Source: a virus. From it: a stretch of DNA of 35,229 nucleotides. Below are positions 28,483-35,229 of the stretch, in pieces (position 1 is the first letter of the stretch; each line of letters begins with the position of its first letter). The stretch is from positions 1 through 35,229 of IMG/VR virus record IMGVR_UViG_3300021363_000016, one strand, 5' to 3'. The notes below the pieces were generated by a model. The model made no database searches. It worked only from the letters and a program-made list of their open reading frames with translations, and was not told the origin of the DNA. A program made the translations under genes and the position numbers.

Positions 28483-30774
28483 ATGGCAGATCGTTTTTTT
28501 ATCGCACCTTATGATGAAAAAAGTGGTGTTCAGACTAATGTTAAGCCTTGGTTGATACCCGATGAAGCATTTTCTGAACTCAATAATGCTTACGTCTTTA
28601 GAGGACGCGTAAGAAAACGTTTTGGTTCACGATGGATTGGTGAAAGCTCATTAGTTTCTCGTTTAAGAATTAATATAGGAACAATAACTGGTGGTATTTT
28701 ATCTGGTAATGTAAGAACTAATGCTGCAATATTAGATGCTGGTATGCCAACAGGAATAGGACAATCTTTTAGTATTGGTGATATTATATTTACGGTTTTC
28801 AATCCAGCATTAGGCGATCAGCAAATGTTGCGCAGTGATAATTCTCTTGCGCCAGCAACATACAATCTTACAACATCAGCTTTCAATATCACTGGTGTTG
28901 CTTTGCCAGATGGAACACCAGTATTTTTCTATCCAAACTTTCCGGTAATGGGTTTATTAACGTATGAACAGAATTCTATCAATGATGAATTTGTAATTGC
29001 TTTTGATACACGATATGCCTATCAATATAATAACGGGTGGACAAGACTTGCAGGAGCCGCTACACCAGGAGCTTCAATATGGACTGGCGATAATTCACAG
29101 TTTTTCTGGGGAGATACATGGTTTGGAGTTAATGCTGCAGCCAAAATATTCTTTGTAACGAACTTCAATGAGAATGAACCAAATTTTATGCGTTATTTCG
29201 ATGGAGCAGTATGGAATAATTTCCGTCCACCATTGAATACTGTAACTGCATCATTTCCTGTGATTAATTATCTCAATTCTGCTCGCATTATAGTTCCCTT
29301 TAAGAACAGATTATTGGCTTTCAACACATGGGAAGGTCCTGTTGTACCATTACCAGGGACTAATTATGCCAATAGAGTTAGATGGTCATGGACACGTTCT
29401 CCATTAGATGCTTCTGCATGGCTTCAAAATATTCCTGGCTCTGGTAGTGGGCTTGATGCGCCAACTACCGAAGCAATAATTACAGTAGAATTTGTTAAGG
29501 ATCGTCTTATTGTCTTCTTTGAACGTTCAACATGGGAATTGGTATACACTGGTAACCAAGTAGATCCATTTACATGGCAACAAATTAACACTGAACTTGG
29601 CGCAGAATCAACATTTTCAATTGTTCCTTTTGATAAGATATGTATTGGTGTAGGCAATGTTGGCATTCATGCATGTAATGGTGCAAACGTAGAACGTATT
29701 GATGAAAAAATACCTGATACTGTGTTTGATATTCATAATAACGACCAAGGAGTGTTTAGGGTTTATGGAATTAGAGATTATTATGTTGAAATGGTTTATT
29801 GGACTTTCCCTGGCATTGAGGCTAATCCTACTTTTCCCTACCCTAATAGGGTATTAGTTTTTAACTATAAAACGGGAACATGGGCATTTAATGATGATTC
29901 GATCACATGCTTTGGCTATTTCCAACCAGTTAGTGGTATAACATGGGATTCAACTACAGTAACATGGGATGACTCAGAATCATGGAGCAGTGGGGCAATT
30001 CAAGCTAAATTCAGGCAAGTTATTGCAGGTAATCAGGAAGGTTATACATTCATTTGTGATGCTGATATTTCTACCAATGCAGCAGTATTACAAATCACTA
30101 ATATTACTTTAGTTGGTTTAACTACAACATTAACAGTAATTCAACATAACCTTAGTGAAGAAGATGATGCTGATAATGAAGCATATATTTACATACAAGG
30201 TGCGACATGGTCTGATTTATCGAATAGTTTAAATAATAAAATATTTAAAATTATTAAAAGAATAGATGCTGATACGCTACAGATCTTAGTGCCGCCCACT
30301 GATCAATTTACTGGAACTTATACTGGTGGCGGACTAATATCTCGAGTAAGCAATATATCAATCAAGACTAAAGAATATAATTTTTATGCTGAACAAGGTA
30401 GAAATGCTTATATCTCTAAAGTAGATTTCATGGTTGATAGTACACCAGCAGGACAAATTCAAGTAGACTTCTATGTTTCTACTGCAACGATACCATTATT
30501 ACGCGATAGCCAAGGAGATGGTTCTCTTTTAGGTACTGGAACATTAGATACATTCCCTTATACATTAGCCAATGGCACGGAAGCACCTATACCTTTCGAG
30601 GCTACAGCAGTACGTTTGTGGCATCCTGTATATTTTGATGCAGATGGGGAAGTCGTTCAGTTACAATTGGTAATGAATGACGCTCAAATGAGAGATGTAT
30701 CCGTTAGAAAATCTGGATTTGCATTACATGCTATGTGTATAAGTGCCCAACCAACAAGTTATCGATTCCAATAA
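28483..30774 (+). CDS. Large tail structural protein, possible P22 gp10-like stabilisation protein
   Basis: The 763-aa beta-rich protein begins ADRFFIAPYDEKSGVQT and contains NVKPWLIPDEAFSELNNAYV, then RGRVRKRFGSRW, near the N-terminus. It continues with many Trp/Phe-rich beta segments typical of a propeller-like or hub protein (RWSWTRSPLDASAW, FFERSTWELVYTG, GVGNVGIHACNG). In P22-like gene order this place after the gp4-like adaptor belongs to gp10, which plugs the tail channel. The assignment follows position and fold style. The start lies two bases after the previous stop. Confidence 0.6.
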   Translation: MADRFFIAPYDEKSGVQTNVKPWLIPDEAFSELNNAYVFRGRVRKRFGSRWIGESSLVSRLRINIGTITGGILSGNVRTNAAILDAGMPTGIGQSFSIGDIIFTVFNPALGDQQMLRSDNSLAPATYNLTTSAFNITGVALPDGTPVFFYPNFPVMGLLTYEQNSINDEFVIAFDTRYAYQYNNGWTRLAGAATPGASIWTGDNSQFFWGDTWFGVNAAAKIFFVTNFNENEPNFMRYFDGAVWNNFRPPLNTVTASFPVINYLNSARIIVPFKNRLLAFNTWEGPVVPLPGTNYANRVRWSWTRSPLDASAWLQNIPGSGSGLDAPTTEAIITVEFVKDRLIVFFERSTWELVYTGNQVDPFTWQQINTELGAESTFSIVPFDKICIGVGNVGIHACNGANVERIDEKIPDTVFDIHNNDQGVFRVYGIRDYYVEMVYWTFPGIEANPTFPYPNRVLVFNYKTGTWAFNDDSITCFGYFQPVSGITWDSTTVTWDDSESWSSGAIQAKFRQVIAGNQEGYTFICDADISTNAAVLQITNITLVGLTTTLTVIQHNLSEEDDADNEAYIYIQGATWSDLSNSLNNKIFKIIKRIDADTLQILVPPTDQFTGTYTGGGLISRVSNISIKTKEYNFYAEQGRNAYISKVDFMVDSTPAGQIQVDFYVSTATIPLLRDSQGDGSLLGTGTLDTFPYTLANGTEAPIPFEATAVRLWHPVYFDADGEVVQLQLVMNDAQMRDVSVRKSGFALHAMCISAQPTSYRFQ

Positions 30775-30782
30775 GGACATAT

Positions 30783-30965
30783 ATGAATAAAACGACACAA
30801 GAAGTAATGAATTCGATTAATGTTTTAGTAAAATTTTATGATAATATTCCAACATTATTAAAGAATTTTCCTGATGCTATGGAAGATATTGGATTACTTG
30901 AATCATATGTTGATTATGAAATTAAGAAAACATTAAAAGATATTATCCATATTGAGAGATTATAA
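30783..30965 (+). CDS. Small acidic helical protein
   Basis: The 60-aa product starts at the ATG after AAGGACATAT; an earlier in-frame ATG at 30735 lies inside the previous gene. It is a run of short helices (EVMNSINVLVKFYDNIPTLL, LESYVDYEIKKTLKDI) with no membrane segment. Its stop overlaps the next ATG (TAATG). It is probably a small tail assembly factor. The family is unknown. Confidence 0.65.
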   Translation: MNKTTQEVMNSINVLVKFYDNIPTLLKNFPDAMEDIGLLESYVDYEIKKTLKDIIHIERL

Positions 30966-31501
30966 TGGCATTTTTTGATGATCAACAAATAAATACTGGT
31001 TCATATGTCCCAACTACTAATATATGGGATGTATCTCGTTTGTATGAAGTAGAAGTTAATAGTTCAGAGTTTAAAGAACTTTTAGTTCGTCTTTATCAGA
31101 ATATTAACAATATAGCGCTTGTATTAAATACTAAATGTACTGGCTATTATATTAATGAACAGTTTGTAAGTGGTAAATTATTTTTTAATCCTGATGTTGA
31201 TCCAACCGAACTAGCTATTCAGTTGCGTCCTGGATTTATAAAAGCAATTAATACCGGTGCTTTAGGTGCTGGTGTAACCGCTGTTAATCATGATATTGAT
31301 GTTACTAATACTTATAAGTGGATGTTTATTTATGGTGCTGCAACTAATACAGGAACTTTAGTTGGGTATCCATTACCATTTGCAGGCGCTGCAGGCAATA
31401 ATATAGAAGTGAGTGTTACGGCAACACAAGTACTTATAAATAATAATTCAGGGGTAACGTTTACAGATTCGCAAGTAACTCTTGAGTACTGTAAATTCTG
31501 A
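30965..31501 (+). CDS. Tail-associated structural protein of unknown family
   Basis: The 178-aa product has a helical N-terminal third (DVSRLYEVEVNSSEFKELLV, RLYQNINNIALVL) and a beta-rich remainder (LAIQLRPGFIKAI, VNHDIDVTNTYKWMFIYGAA, QVTLEYCKF). The start overlaps the previous stop by one base. Proteins of this size and layout follow tail hub genes in several podoviruses, in my recollection. Likely a minor virion protein. Confidence 0.7.
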   Translation: MAFFDDQQINTGSYVPTTNIWDVSRLYEVEVNSSEFKELLVRLYQNINNIALVLNTKCTGYYINEQFVSGKLFFNPDVDPTELAIQLRPGFIKAINTGALGAGVTAVNHDIDVTNTYKWMFIYGAATNTGTLVGYPLPFAGAAGNNIEVSVTATQVLINNNSGVTFTDSQVTLEYCKF

Positions 31502-31536
31502 CACTAGAATTATAATAAAAAATTAGAGGAGATAGA

Positions 31537-32202
31537 ATGACATATGATTGGAAAAATATTAAGCAACAACAGTTAGCAGGTATGAATAATGGAATGCAAG
31601 CTGTATCAGAAATGTCACCATCACAATATAATTCTACGCTGTTACCTTTGCAGCAACCTATGCAACAACAACAATTACGAACAGGAAAAAATCCTAATCC
31701 AAAATTTCCTAGGTTGCGTCATGCATGGGAAGGTACTAAAGAATTTATTGGAGGAAAACCAGAAGGTATTGAACAATACTCAACAATAACTCCTCAACAA
31801 CAAGGTATAATGCAACTACTTCAACAACTTGGGATATATAATCTACAAAATCCTTATGAAGGGTTTGAAGAAGGTATTGCAAATCCAGCATATAACGAAT
31901 TTAATCAACAAATTGTTCCGAGTCTTGCTGAAAGTTTTACTGCACATACCAATGGAGCTATGAGTTCCCCTTCTTTTGCTTCTCAATTAGGTCAAGCAGG
32001 CGCAGGATTAAGTGCTAATTTAGCATCACAAAGATCTCAATACGGCCAACAGAACAAGCAGCAGGCATTAAATATGCTTATGTCATTATTGAATCCACAA
32101 TCAGAAAATATACATCGGCCTCGACAAGAGGGAGCTGGAGAAAAAGCGATTCAAATGGCAATGCAAGCAGCTCTAAAAGCATTAACAGCAGGAGCACTAT
32201 AA
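31537..32202 (+). CDS. Gln-rich putative ejection (internal virion) protein 1
   Basis: The 221-aa product is rich in Gln, Asn, Ser and Ala (SPSQYNSTLLPLQQPMQQQQ, SQYGQQNKQQALNMLMSLL) and helical near its C-terminus. GAGGAGATAGA precedes the ATG. Its stop overlaps the next gene's ATG. Low-complexity helical proteins at the end of the tail cluster correspond in position to the P22 ejection proteins gp7, gp20 and gp16, which leave the capsid with the DNA. That assignment is inferred from composition and order. Confidence 0.6.
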   Translation: MTYDWKNIKQQQLAGMNNGMQAVSEMSPSQYNSTLLPLQQPMQQQQLRTGKNPNPKFPRLRHAWEGTKEFIGGKPEGIEQYSTITPQQQGIMQLLQQLGIYNLQNPYEGFEEGIANPAYNEFNQQIVPSLAESFTAHTNGAMSSPSFASQLGQAGAGLSANLASQRSQYGQQNKQQALNMLMSLLNPQSENIHRPRQEGAGEKAIQMAMQAALKALTAGAL

Positions 32203-33425
32203 TGCAATCAATATCACGCGGAGAAAGTTTTGGTGCAAAGTTAGGTAGTGGTTTAGGTGAATTGGCAGGATATAAGATAGGTCAATTAATAAAGAAACAT
32301 CAACAAGGAAAAGAGCGATCTGAATTTGCCCAAACATGGGAACCTGTAATAGGCAAAGATTCGGCTAACTTTCTAAGTAACCTTAGTCCTGATGAACGTA
32401 AGTACGCATTACAGAATATTAGCTCTTTGATACAGTTAAATGAACCACCGAGCTCACGAGAACAAGTAGCTAATCTTGGTGGTGGCATACAACAATTACA
32501 AGGCCAACAGCAACCTCAGCAACAATTTGGACCAGAGCAATTACTACAAGCTTTACGACAGCCTGAACAACTTTACGGTAAACAGTCTAATATGCTACAA
32601 CAGCAACCACAACAACAACAAGTACAAGGCCAACAGATTCAGCAGCAACAGGCACCACAGCAACAGAAAATGACTCCAGACAAAGCTAAATTGATTGAGG
32701 ATATATTTATATCACCTCAGGAAAGAAGAGAGAGAAAGAAGCTAGAATTTGCTGAAAAGACTCTTGCGTTAAAAGAAGCTCGGGCTGAGCAAGTGACCAA
32801 TATTAAAGAAACTAAAAAATATATAGATACTCTTAAAGATAAAGAAAAAGCAGCAAAAGAAAGTGATTTGAGACTTAAGAGAATGGCAAATCTTATAGAA
32901 AAAGGAAAGCTTCCTAATGCAAATTTGTGGTCATTTCTATCTAAAATAGAAGAAGCTGGCCCTTTGGCAGCTGGTGGTGTGGGTGCCTTACTCGGATCAG
33001 TTGTTCCTGGTGTTGGTACAGCAGTGGGCGCTGGCATCGGAGGATTAGTAGGTGCATTAAGTGGACCATTGGCTGGAGCTGCTAAATCTTTTATCAAAAC
33101 GGGAAGTCCTGATATAGAAGAATTCGAAAAATTATCAAATGACTTTGTAAAAAACGCTAAACAATATTTTGGTTCTCGTTTGACGGACGCAGATCTTCGC
33201 GTTTTTATGCAAACTGTGCCTACTTTAATGCAAACAGATGCTGGAAAAAAGAAAGTAATACAGAATTTAAGTTCTCTTAATGAATTAGCAGAAATTGAAG
33301 CAAAAGCTGCGAGATCTATCATTAGAGAAAATAGAGGCGTACCGCCAATAGATATAGAACAGCAAGTACAAGATAAGATTTCCAATAAAATAGACAAGGT
33401 AGCAAAGAGATTTATTTCAGAATAA
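32202..33425 (+). CDS. Gln-rich putative ejection protein 2 with a glycine-zipper segment
   Basis: The 407-aa protein has a short Gly-rich start (GAKLGSGLGELAGYKIG) and a Gln-rich stretch at ~95-160 (GGGIQQLQGQQQPQQQFG). Charged coiled-coil helices follow (~165-245), then a hydrophobic glycine zipper at ~250-290 (AAGGVGALLGSVVPGVGTAV, GAGIGGLVGALSG) and a helical C-terminus. Glycine zippers can insert in membranes, which fits a protein that helps form a trans-envelope channel during ejection. The end overlaps a convergent small gene by 14 nt. Confidence 0.65.
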   Translation: MQSISRGESFGAKLGSGLGELAGYKIGQLIKKHQQGKERSEFAQTWEPVIGKDSANFLSNLSPDERKYALQNISSLIQLNEPPSSREQVANLGGGIQQLQGQQQPQQQFGPEQLLQALRQPEQLYGKQSNMLQQQPQQQQVQGQQIQQQQAPQQQKMTPDKAKLIEDIFISPQERRERKKLEFAEKTLALKEARAEQVTNIKETKKYIDTLKDKEKAAKESDLRLKRMANLIEKGKLPNANLWSFLSKIEEAGPLAAGGVGALLGSVVPGVGTAVGAGIGGLVGALSGPLAGAAKSFIKTGSPDIEEFEKLSNDFVKNAKQYFGSRLTDADLRVFMQTVPTLMQTDAGKKKVIQNLSSLNELAEIEAKAARSIIRENRGVPPIDIEQQVQDKISNKIDKVAKRFISE

Positions 33426-33567
33426 TGATTTTGATGTGTGTTAATAGATAGATGATAAAATATATCCATATTACTTTTGTCATCTGTCTAACCCAAGGTC
33501 TATGACTATTATAAATCTCTATCTGATTGTGTAGCCATTGTGGTACTTCTATATGGTATTTTTCCAT
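33412..33567 (-). CDS. Small membrane protein, last gene of the leftward cluster
   Basis: The 51-aa product starts at an ATG preceded by AAGGAATGCA on the minus strand. It has a soluble first half (EKYHIEVPQWLHNQIEIYN) and one hydrophobic helix at ~31-50 (KVIWIYFIIYLLTHIKIIIL). Its last bases overlap the ejection gene in antisense. Holin or envelope-active function is possible for this and the adjacent membrane gene. No family is recognised. Confidence 0.6.
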   Translation of the reverse strand: MEKYHIEVPQWLHNQIEIYNSHRPWVRQMTKVIWIYFIIYLLTHIKIIILK

Positions 33568-33575
33568 TGCATTCC

Positions 33576-33740
33576 TTATAAAGCAGCAAAAAGATTTGTT
33601 GAAAGATAGTATAAACACATTAAAAATAGAGTAGTTATACTGAGTAATATGATTAATAACACCATAGCAATATGCATTTTTATAAATATTTCTATCTCTT
33701 TTAATATTCTTCTATAACAAAAATTAATCATTGCTACCAT
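33576..33740 (-). CDS. Small single-span membrane protein (54 aa)
   Basis: A minus-strand ATG at 33740 with TAGGAGAATAAT upstream opens a 54-codon frame. Residues 1-22 are basic and amphipathic (NFCYRRILKEIEIFIKMH). Residues 23-46 form one hydrophobic helix (IAMVLLIILLSITTLFLMCL). It lies between the zinc-type gene and the other small membrane gene with tight spacing. The strong ribosome site makes it credible despite its length. A role in lysis or in protecting the host envelope is possible. Confidence 0.65.
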   Translation of the reverse strand: MVAMINFCYRRILKEIEIFIKMHIAMVLLIILLSITTLFLMCLYYLSTNLFAAL

Positions 33741-33741
33741 A

Positions 33742-33921
33742 TTATTCTCCTACATATCTATATTTAAAATATGATGCACATTCTTCATGTAAATTAAAAT
33801 ATTCCTCTTCATGAGTAATATAATCTGAAAACTTTTCACTATTACTTAATAGATACCTATCTTTTATAAATGGATTTTCATGCCTTCCGCATTCAAAGCA
33901 AAATTTATCTATATAATCCAT
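33742..33921 (-). CDS. Small Cys/His protein of the leftward cluster
   Basis: The 59-aa product starts at the ATG at 33921, which has AAGGAATAAT upstream; an ATG at 33939 has a weaker site. CFECGRHE near residue 8 and a HEEC near residue 49 give a possible zinc site. The sequence is acidic and Tyr-rich. Its start immediately follows the regulator's stop and its stop adjoins the next gene's ATG, so the cluster is one unit. The function is unknown. Confidence 0.65.
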   Translation of the reverse strand: MDYIDKFCFECGRHENPFIKDRYLLSNSEKFSDYITHEEEYFNLHEECASYFKYRYVGE

Positions 33922-33922
33922 A

Positions 33923-34090
33923 TTATTCCTTATCTTCATTTCTTTCTTGTCTATTTATCTCTCTAATCAAAGCCCTCTGCACAAACAGACTTACACTTAT
34001 ATTTCTCATAGCGGCTAATACTTTAATTTTTGTATGCATTTCTTTGCTAACATCAAAAGCCATTTGATAACGTTTCTTTTCTTCTATCAT
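33923..34090 (-). CDS. Ribbon-helix-helix (Arc/CopG-type) DNA-binding protein
   Basis: The 55-aa product has TAGGAGAACAAATAAT upstream of its ATG on the minus strand. It shows the whole ribbon-helix-helix layout: a strand YQMAFDVS, helix KEMHTKIKVLAAMRN and helix SVSLFVQRALIREINRQ. Such dimers insert a two-stranded ribbon into the major groove at short palindromes. A 14-bp palindrome lies 66 bp upstream of its start, between the divergent promoters. It probably represses its own cluster and perhaps the fibre operon. The family call is firm by pattern; the target is inferred. Confidence 0.8.
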   Translation of the reverse strand: MIEEKKRYQMAFDVSKEMHTKIKVLAAMRNISVSLFVQRALIREINRQERNEDKE

Positions 34091-34112
34091 ATTATTTGTT
34101 CTCCTACTTACA

Positions 34113-34141
34113 ATGTTAACAAACTAGAGAATAAAAGTCAA
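34113..34141 (-). promoter_or_regulatory. Predicted promoter of the leftward regulator cluster
   Basis: On the minus strand TTGACT (34141-34136), a 17-nt spacer and TAACAT (34118-34113) give 5 of 6 and 4 of 6 consensus matches. Confidence 0.5.
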
Positions 34142-34146
34142 GTGTA

Positions 34147-34175
34147 TTGTGTCTTGATGATATATATCATTTAAT
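34147..34175 (+). promoter_or_regulatory. Possible promoter of the fibre operon
   Basis: TTGTGT (3 of 6), a 17-nt spacer and TTTAAT (5 of 6) precede the fibre gene at 34214. The 14-bp palindrome lies in the spacer. The -35 box is weak, so an activator or phage factor may be needed. Confidence 0.4.
34157..34170. promoter_or_regulatory. 14-bp perfect palindrome, candidate operator
   Basis: ATGATATATATCAT equals its own reverse complement. It sits between the divergent genes at 34090 and 34214. It is a good size for a ribbon-helix-helix dimer-of-dimers site, although AT-rich palindromes also arise by chance. Confidence 0.5.
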
Positions 34176-34213
34176 GAGAGAAAGATTATTTTTATATTTT
34201 TAAGGAGATTGTT

Positions 34214-35229
34214 ATGACCAAAGTTAATAGAAGGTTTTCGCTATATGGTTATCCGGGCACAAATGCAAGTTTACAACAAGAGCCTATTGTCTCAGATAGA
34301 GATCCTTTAGTATCTGATAGAGCAGAAATTGGAACCACCTGGGTGAATACCACATCTCAATCATTCTTTATTCTTACTTCTGCAATTGGTGGTGTGAATG
34401 TTTGGACAGCGGCGGTTGCAGGTGCAGTAGCAGCTACCTCGTTTACGGTGAATCCCGGTGATTTAACAGTCACTGCTGGGGATGTTAATATTACTGCTGG
34501 CGATTTGAACATGGCGCCAGGAAGTACTGCTACATTAGGTGCTTTAGTAGCAGGAGCAACTCAATTAACTTCGACTTTGGATGTTACAAGTGATGTAACT
34601 ATAGGCGGAACACTGGATGTTACTGGCGATGTGACTCTACTAGCCAATTTAGATGTTACTGGTGACGTGACCGTAAGTGGAGATTTTGACTTGACGTCTG
34701 CTGATGCTATAAGCTTCACCACAACTTCAAATACTGATCCTGCTATTAGCTTTACTACCAATGGTGGAGCTTTAGAGACTATTGATTTTATAGTTTCTCA
34801 GGGTACTGCTATTGATTCTATTAGTCTTTTATCTAATGCTGGTGGTGTAACTATTCAAGGTGGACTGGCTACCGCTAGTGCTGTAAATATAATAGCGGGA
34901 GATGCTGCTGGTGGGGTAACTTTACTTGCGGGAACAGCAGGATTTTCTCTTGGTGCAGCTAATGGTAATTTCTTGCTTACAACGGGAACAGGTTCAGTTA
35001 GTATTGGTTCTGATGCTGTTGGTAAAACAATACTGATTGGTACTGGCGCTGCCGTTGCAAATACAATATCTATCGGTGGAACCGGTGCTAACGTAATTGC
35101 CATTGGTAATACCCAAACAGGCGGTTCAGTTGCAATTGGTACCGCAATGACAACTGGTACAGTTAGTATTGGCGGCACTGGATTACAAACGGGTACAGTA
35201 TCAATTGCCCCAGGAACAGGAGCTCAAAT
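34214..35229 (+). CDS. Tail fibre protein, 5' part (continues at 1-643)
   Basis: The frame starts at an ATG with AAGGAGATTGTT upstream and remains open for 1016 nt to the right edge, then joins the frame at base 2. The N-terminal ~65 residues (YGYPGTNASL, SDRDP, EIGTTWVNTTSQSFFILT) resemble the N-terminus of the giant fibre at 6183, suggesting a common anchor on the tail. Next come short LDVTGDVTV-type repeats, then the NIGTG-like repeats. From about 35070 it closely parallels 5515-5670 of the S74 fibre. It is the first gene of the fibre operon. Confidence 0.88.
   Translation, partial: MTKVNRRFSLYGYPGTNASLQQEPIVSDRDPLVSDRAEIGTTWVNTTSQSFFILTSAIGGVNVWTAAVAGAVAATSFTVNPGDLTVTAGDVNITAGDLNMAPGSTATLGALVAGATQLTSTLDVTSDVTIGGTLDVTGDVTLLANLDVTGDVTVSGDFDLTSADAISFTTTSNTDPAISFTTNGGALETIDFIVSQGTAIDSISLLSNAGGVTIQGGLATASAVNIIAGDAAGGVTLLAGTAGFSLGAANGNFLLTTGTGSVSIGSDAVGKTILIGTGAAVANTISIGGTGANVIAIGNTQTGGSVAIGTAMTTGTVSIGGTGLQTGTVSIAPGTGAQ
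35123..35154 (+). repeat. 32-bp exact repeat shared by two fibre genes (copy 2)
   Basis: Identical to 5570-5601. The flanking 150 bases are also highly similar between the two genes. Confidence 0.9.

Noticed and set aside
32717-33469. 250-aa minus-strand frame
   Set aside because: It is opposite the glycine-zipper and coiled-coil part of the ejection candidate at 32202-33425 and has no ribosome site or recognisable domain.

Overview
The window is the genome, or nearly all of it, of a short-tailed (podovirus-like) dsDNA bacteriophage. It is visibly AT-rich and densely packed, with short or overlapping junctions (TAATG, ATGA) and AGGAG-type ribosome sites. The evidence is a full morphogenesis cassette in P22-like order: terminase small-subunit candidate, terminase large subunit, P22-type portal, scaffold candidate, N4 gp56-type major capsid protein, head-tail adaptor, tail structural protein and two Gln-rich ejection-protein candidates. 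The two window ends fall inside one fibre gene. It starts at 34214, runs off the right end and continues in frame from base 2 to its stop at 643. The sequence therefore behaves as a circle, or a circularly permuted linear molecule, opened arbitrarily.

Layout: (1) 34214 to the end plus 1-9460, rightward: four very large repeat-built fibre genes with different C-terminal tips, small accessory virion proteins, and a clear terminator at 9489-9522. (2) 9636-11106, leftward early operon: an ERF-family annealing protein and three small proteins, with hairpin terminators at its end. (3) 11107-11261, a divergent control region in which one 16-bp palindrome holds two opposed TTGACA boxes. (4) 11262-13720, rightward: a small putative DNA-binding protein, a second ERF paralogue, a zinc-type protein, a winged-helix replication initiator and a RusA-type resolvase. 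(5) 13722-20040: packaging and portal genes, interrupted by a secreted cysteine-containing protein. (6) 20117-21206: a leftward two-gene insert encoding a small membrane protein and a secreted Gly/Ala-rich protein. (7) 21376-33425: the head, adaptor, tail and ejection operon, with a structured untranslated block before the capsid gene and a stand-alone HNH endonuclease. (8) 33412-34090: a leftward four-gene cluster led by a ribbon-helix-helix regulator and ending in two small membrane proteins, divergent from the fibre operon.

Working model (inference): the divergent ERF/regulator region and the initiator run recombination-dependent replication. The late block builds the virion. About 9.1 kb, roughly a quarter of the window, encodes fibres assembled from reused modules, which points to strong selection on host attachment. 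I recognise no integrase, DNA polymerase, tRNA, CRISPR array or endolysin. The host cannot be fixed from sequence alone. The Gly/Ala-rich secreted protein and the fibre style remind me, from memory only, of proteins in Candidatus Dependentiae (TM6) genomes, and that is a hypothesis.
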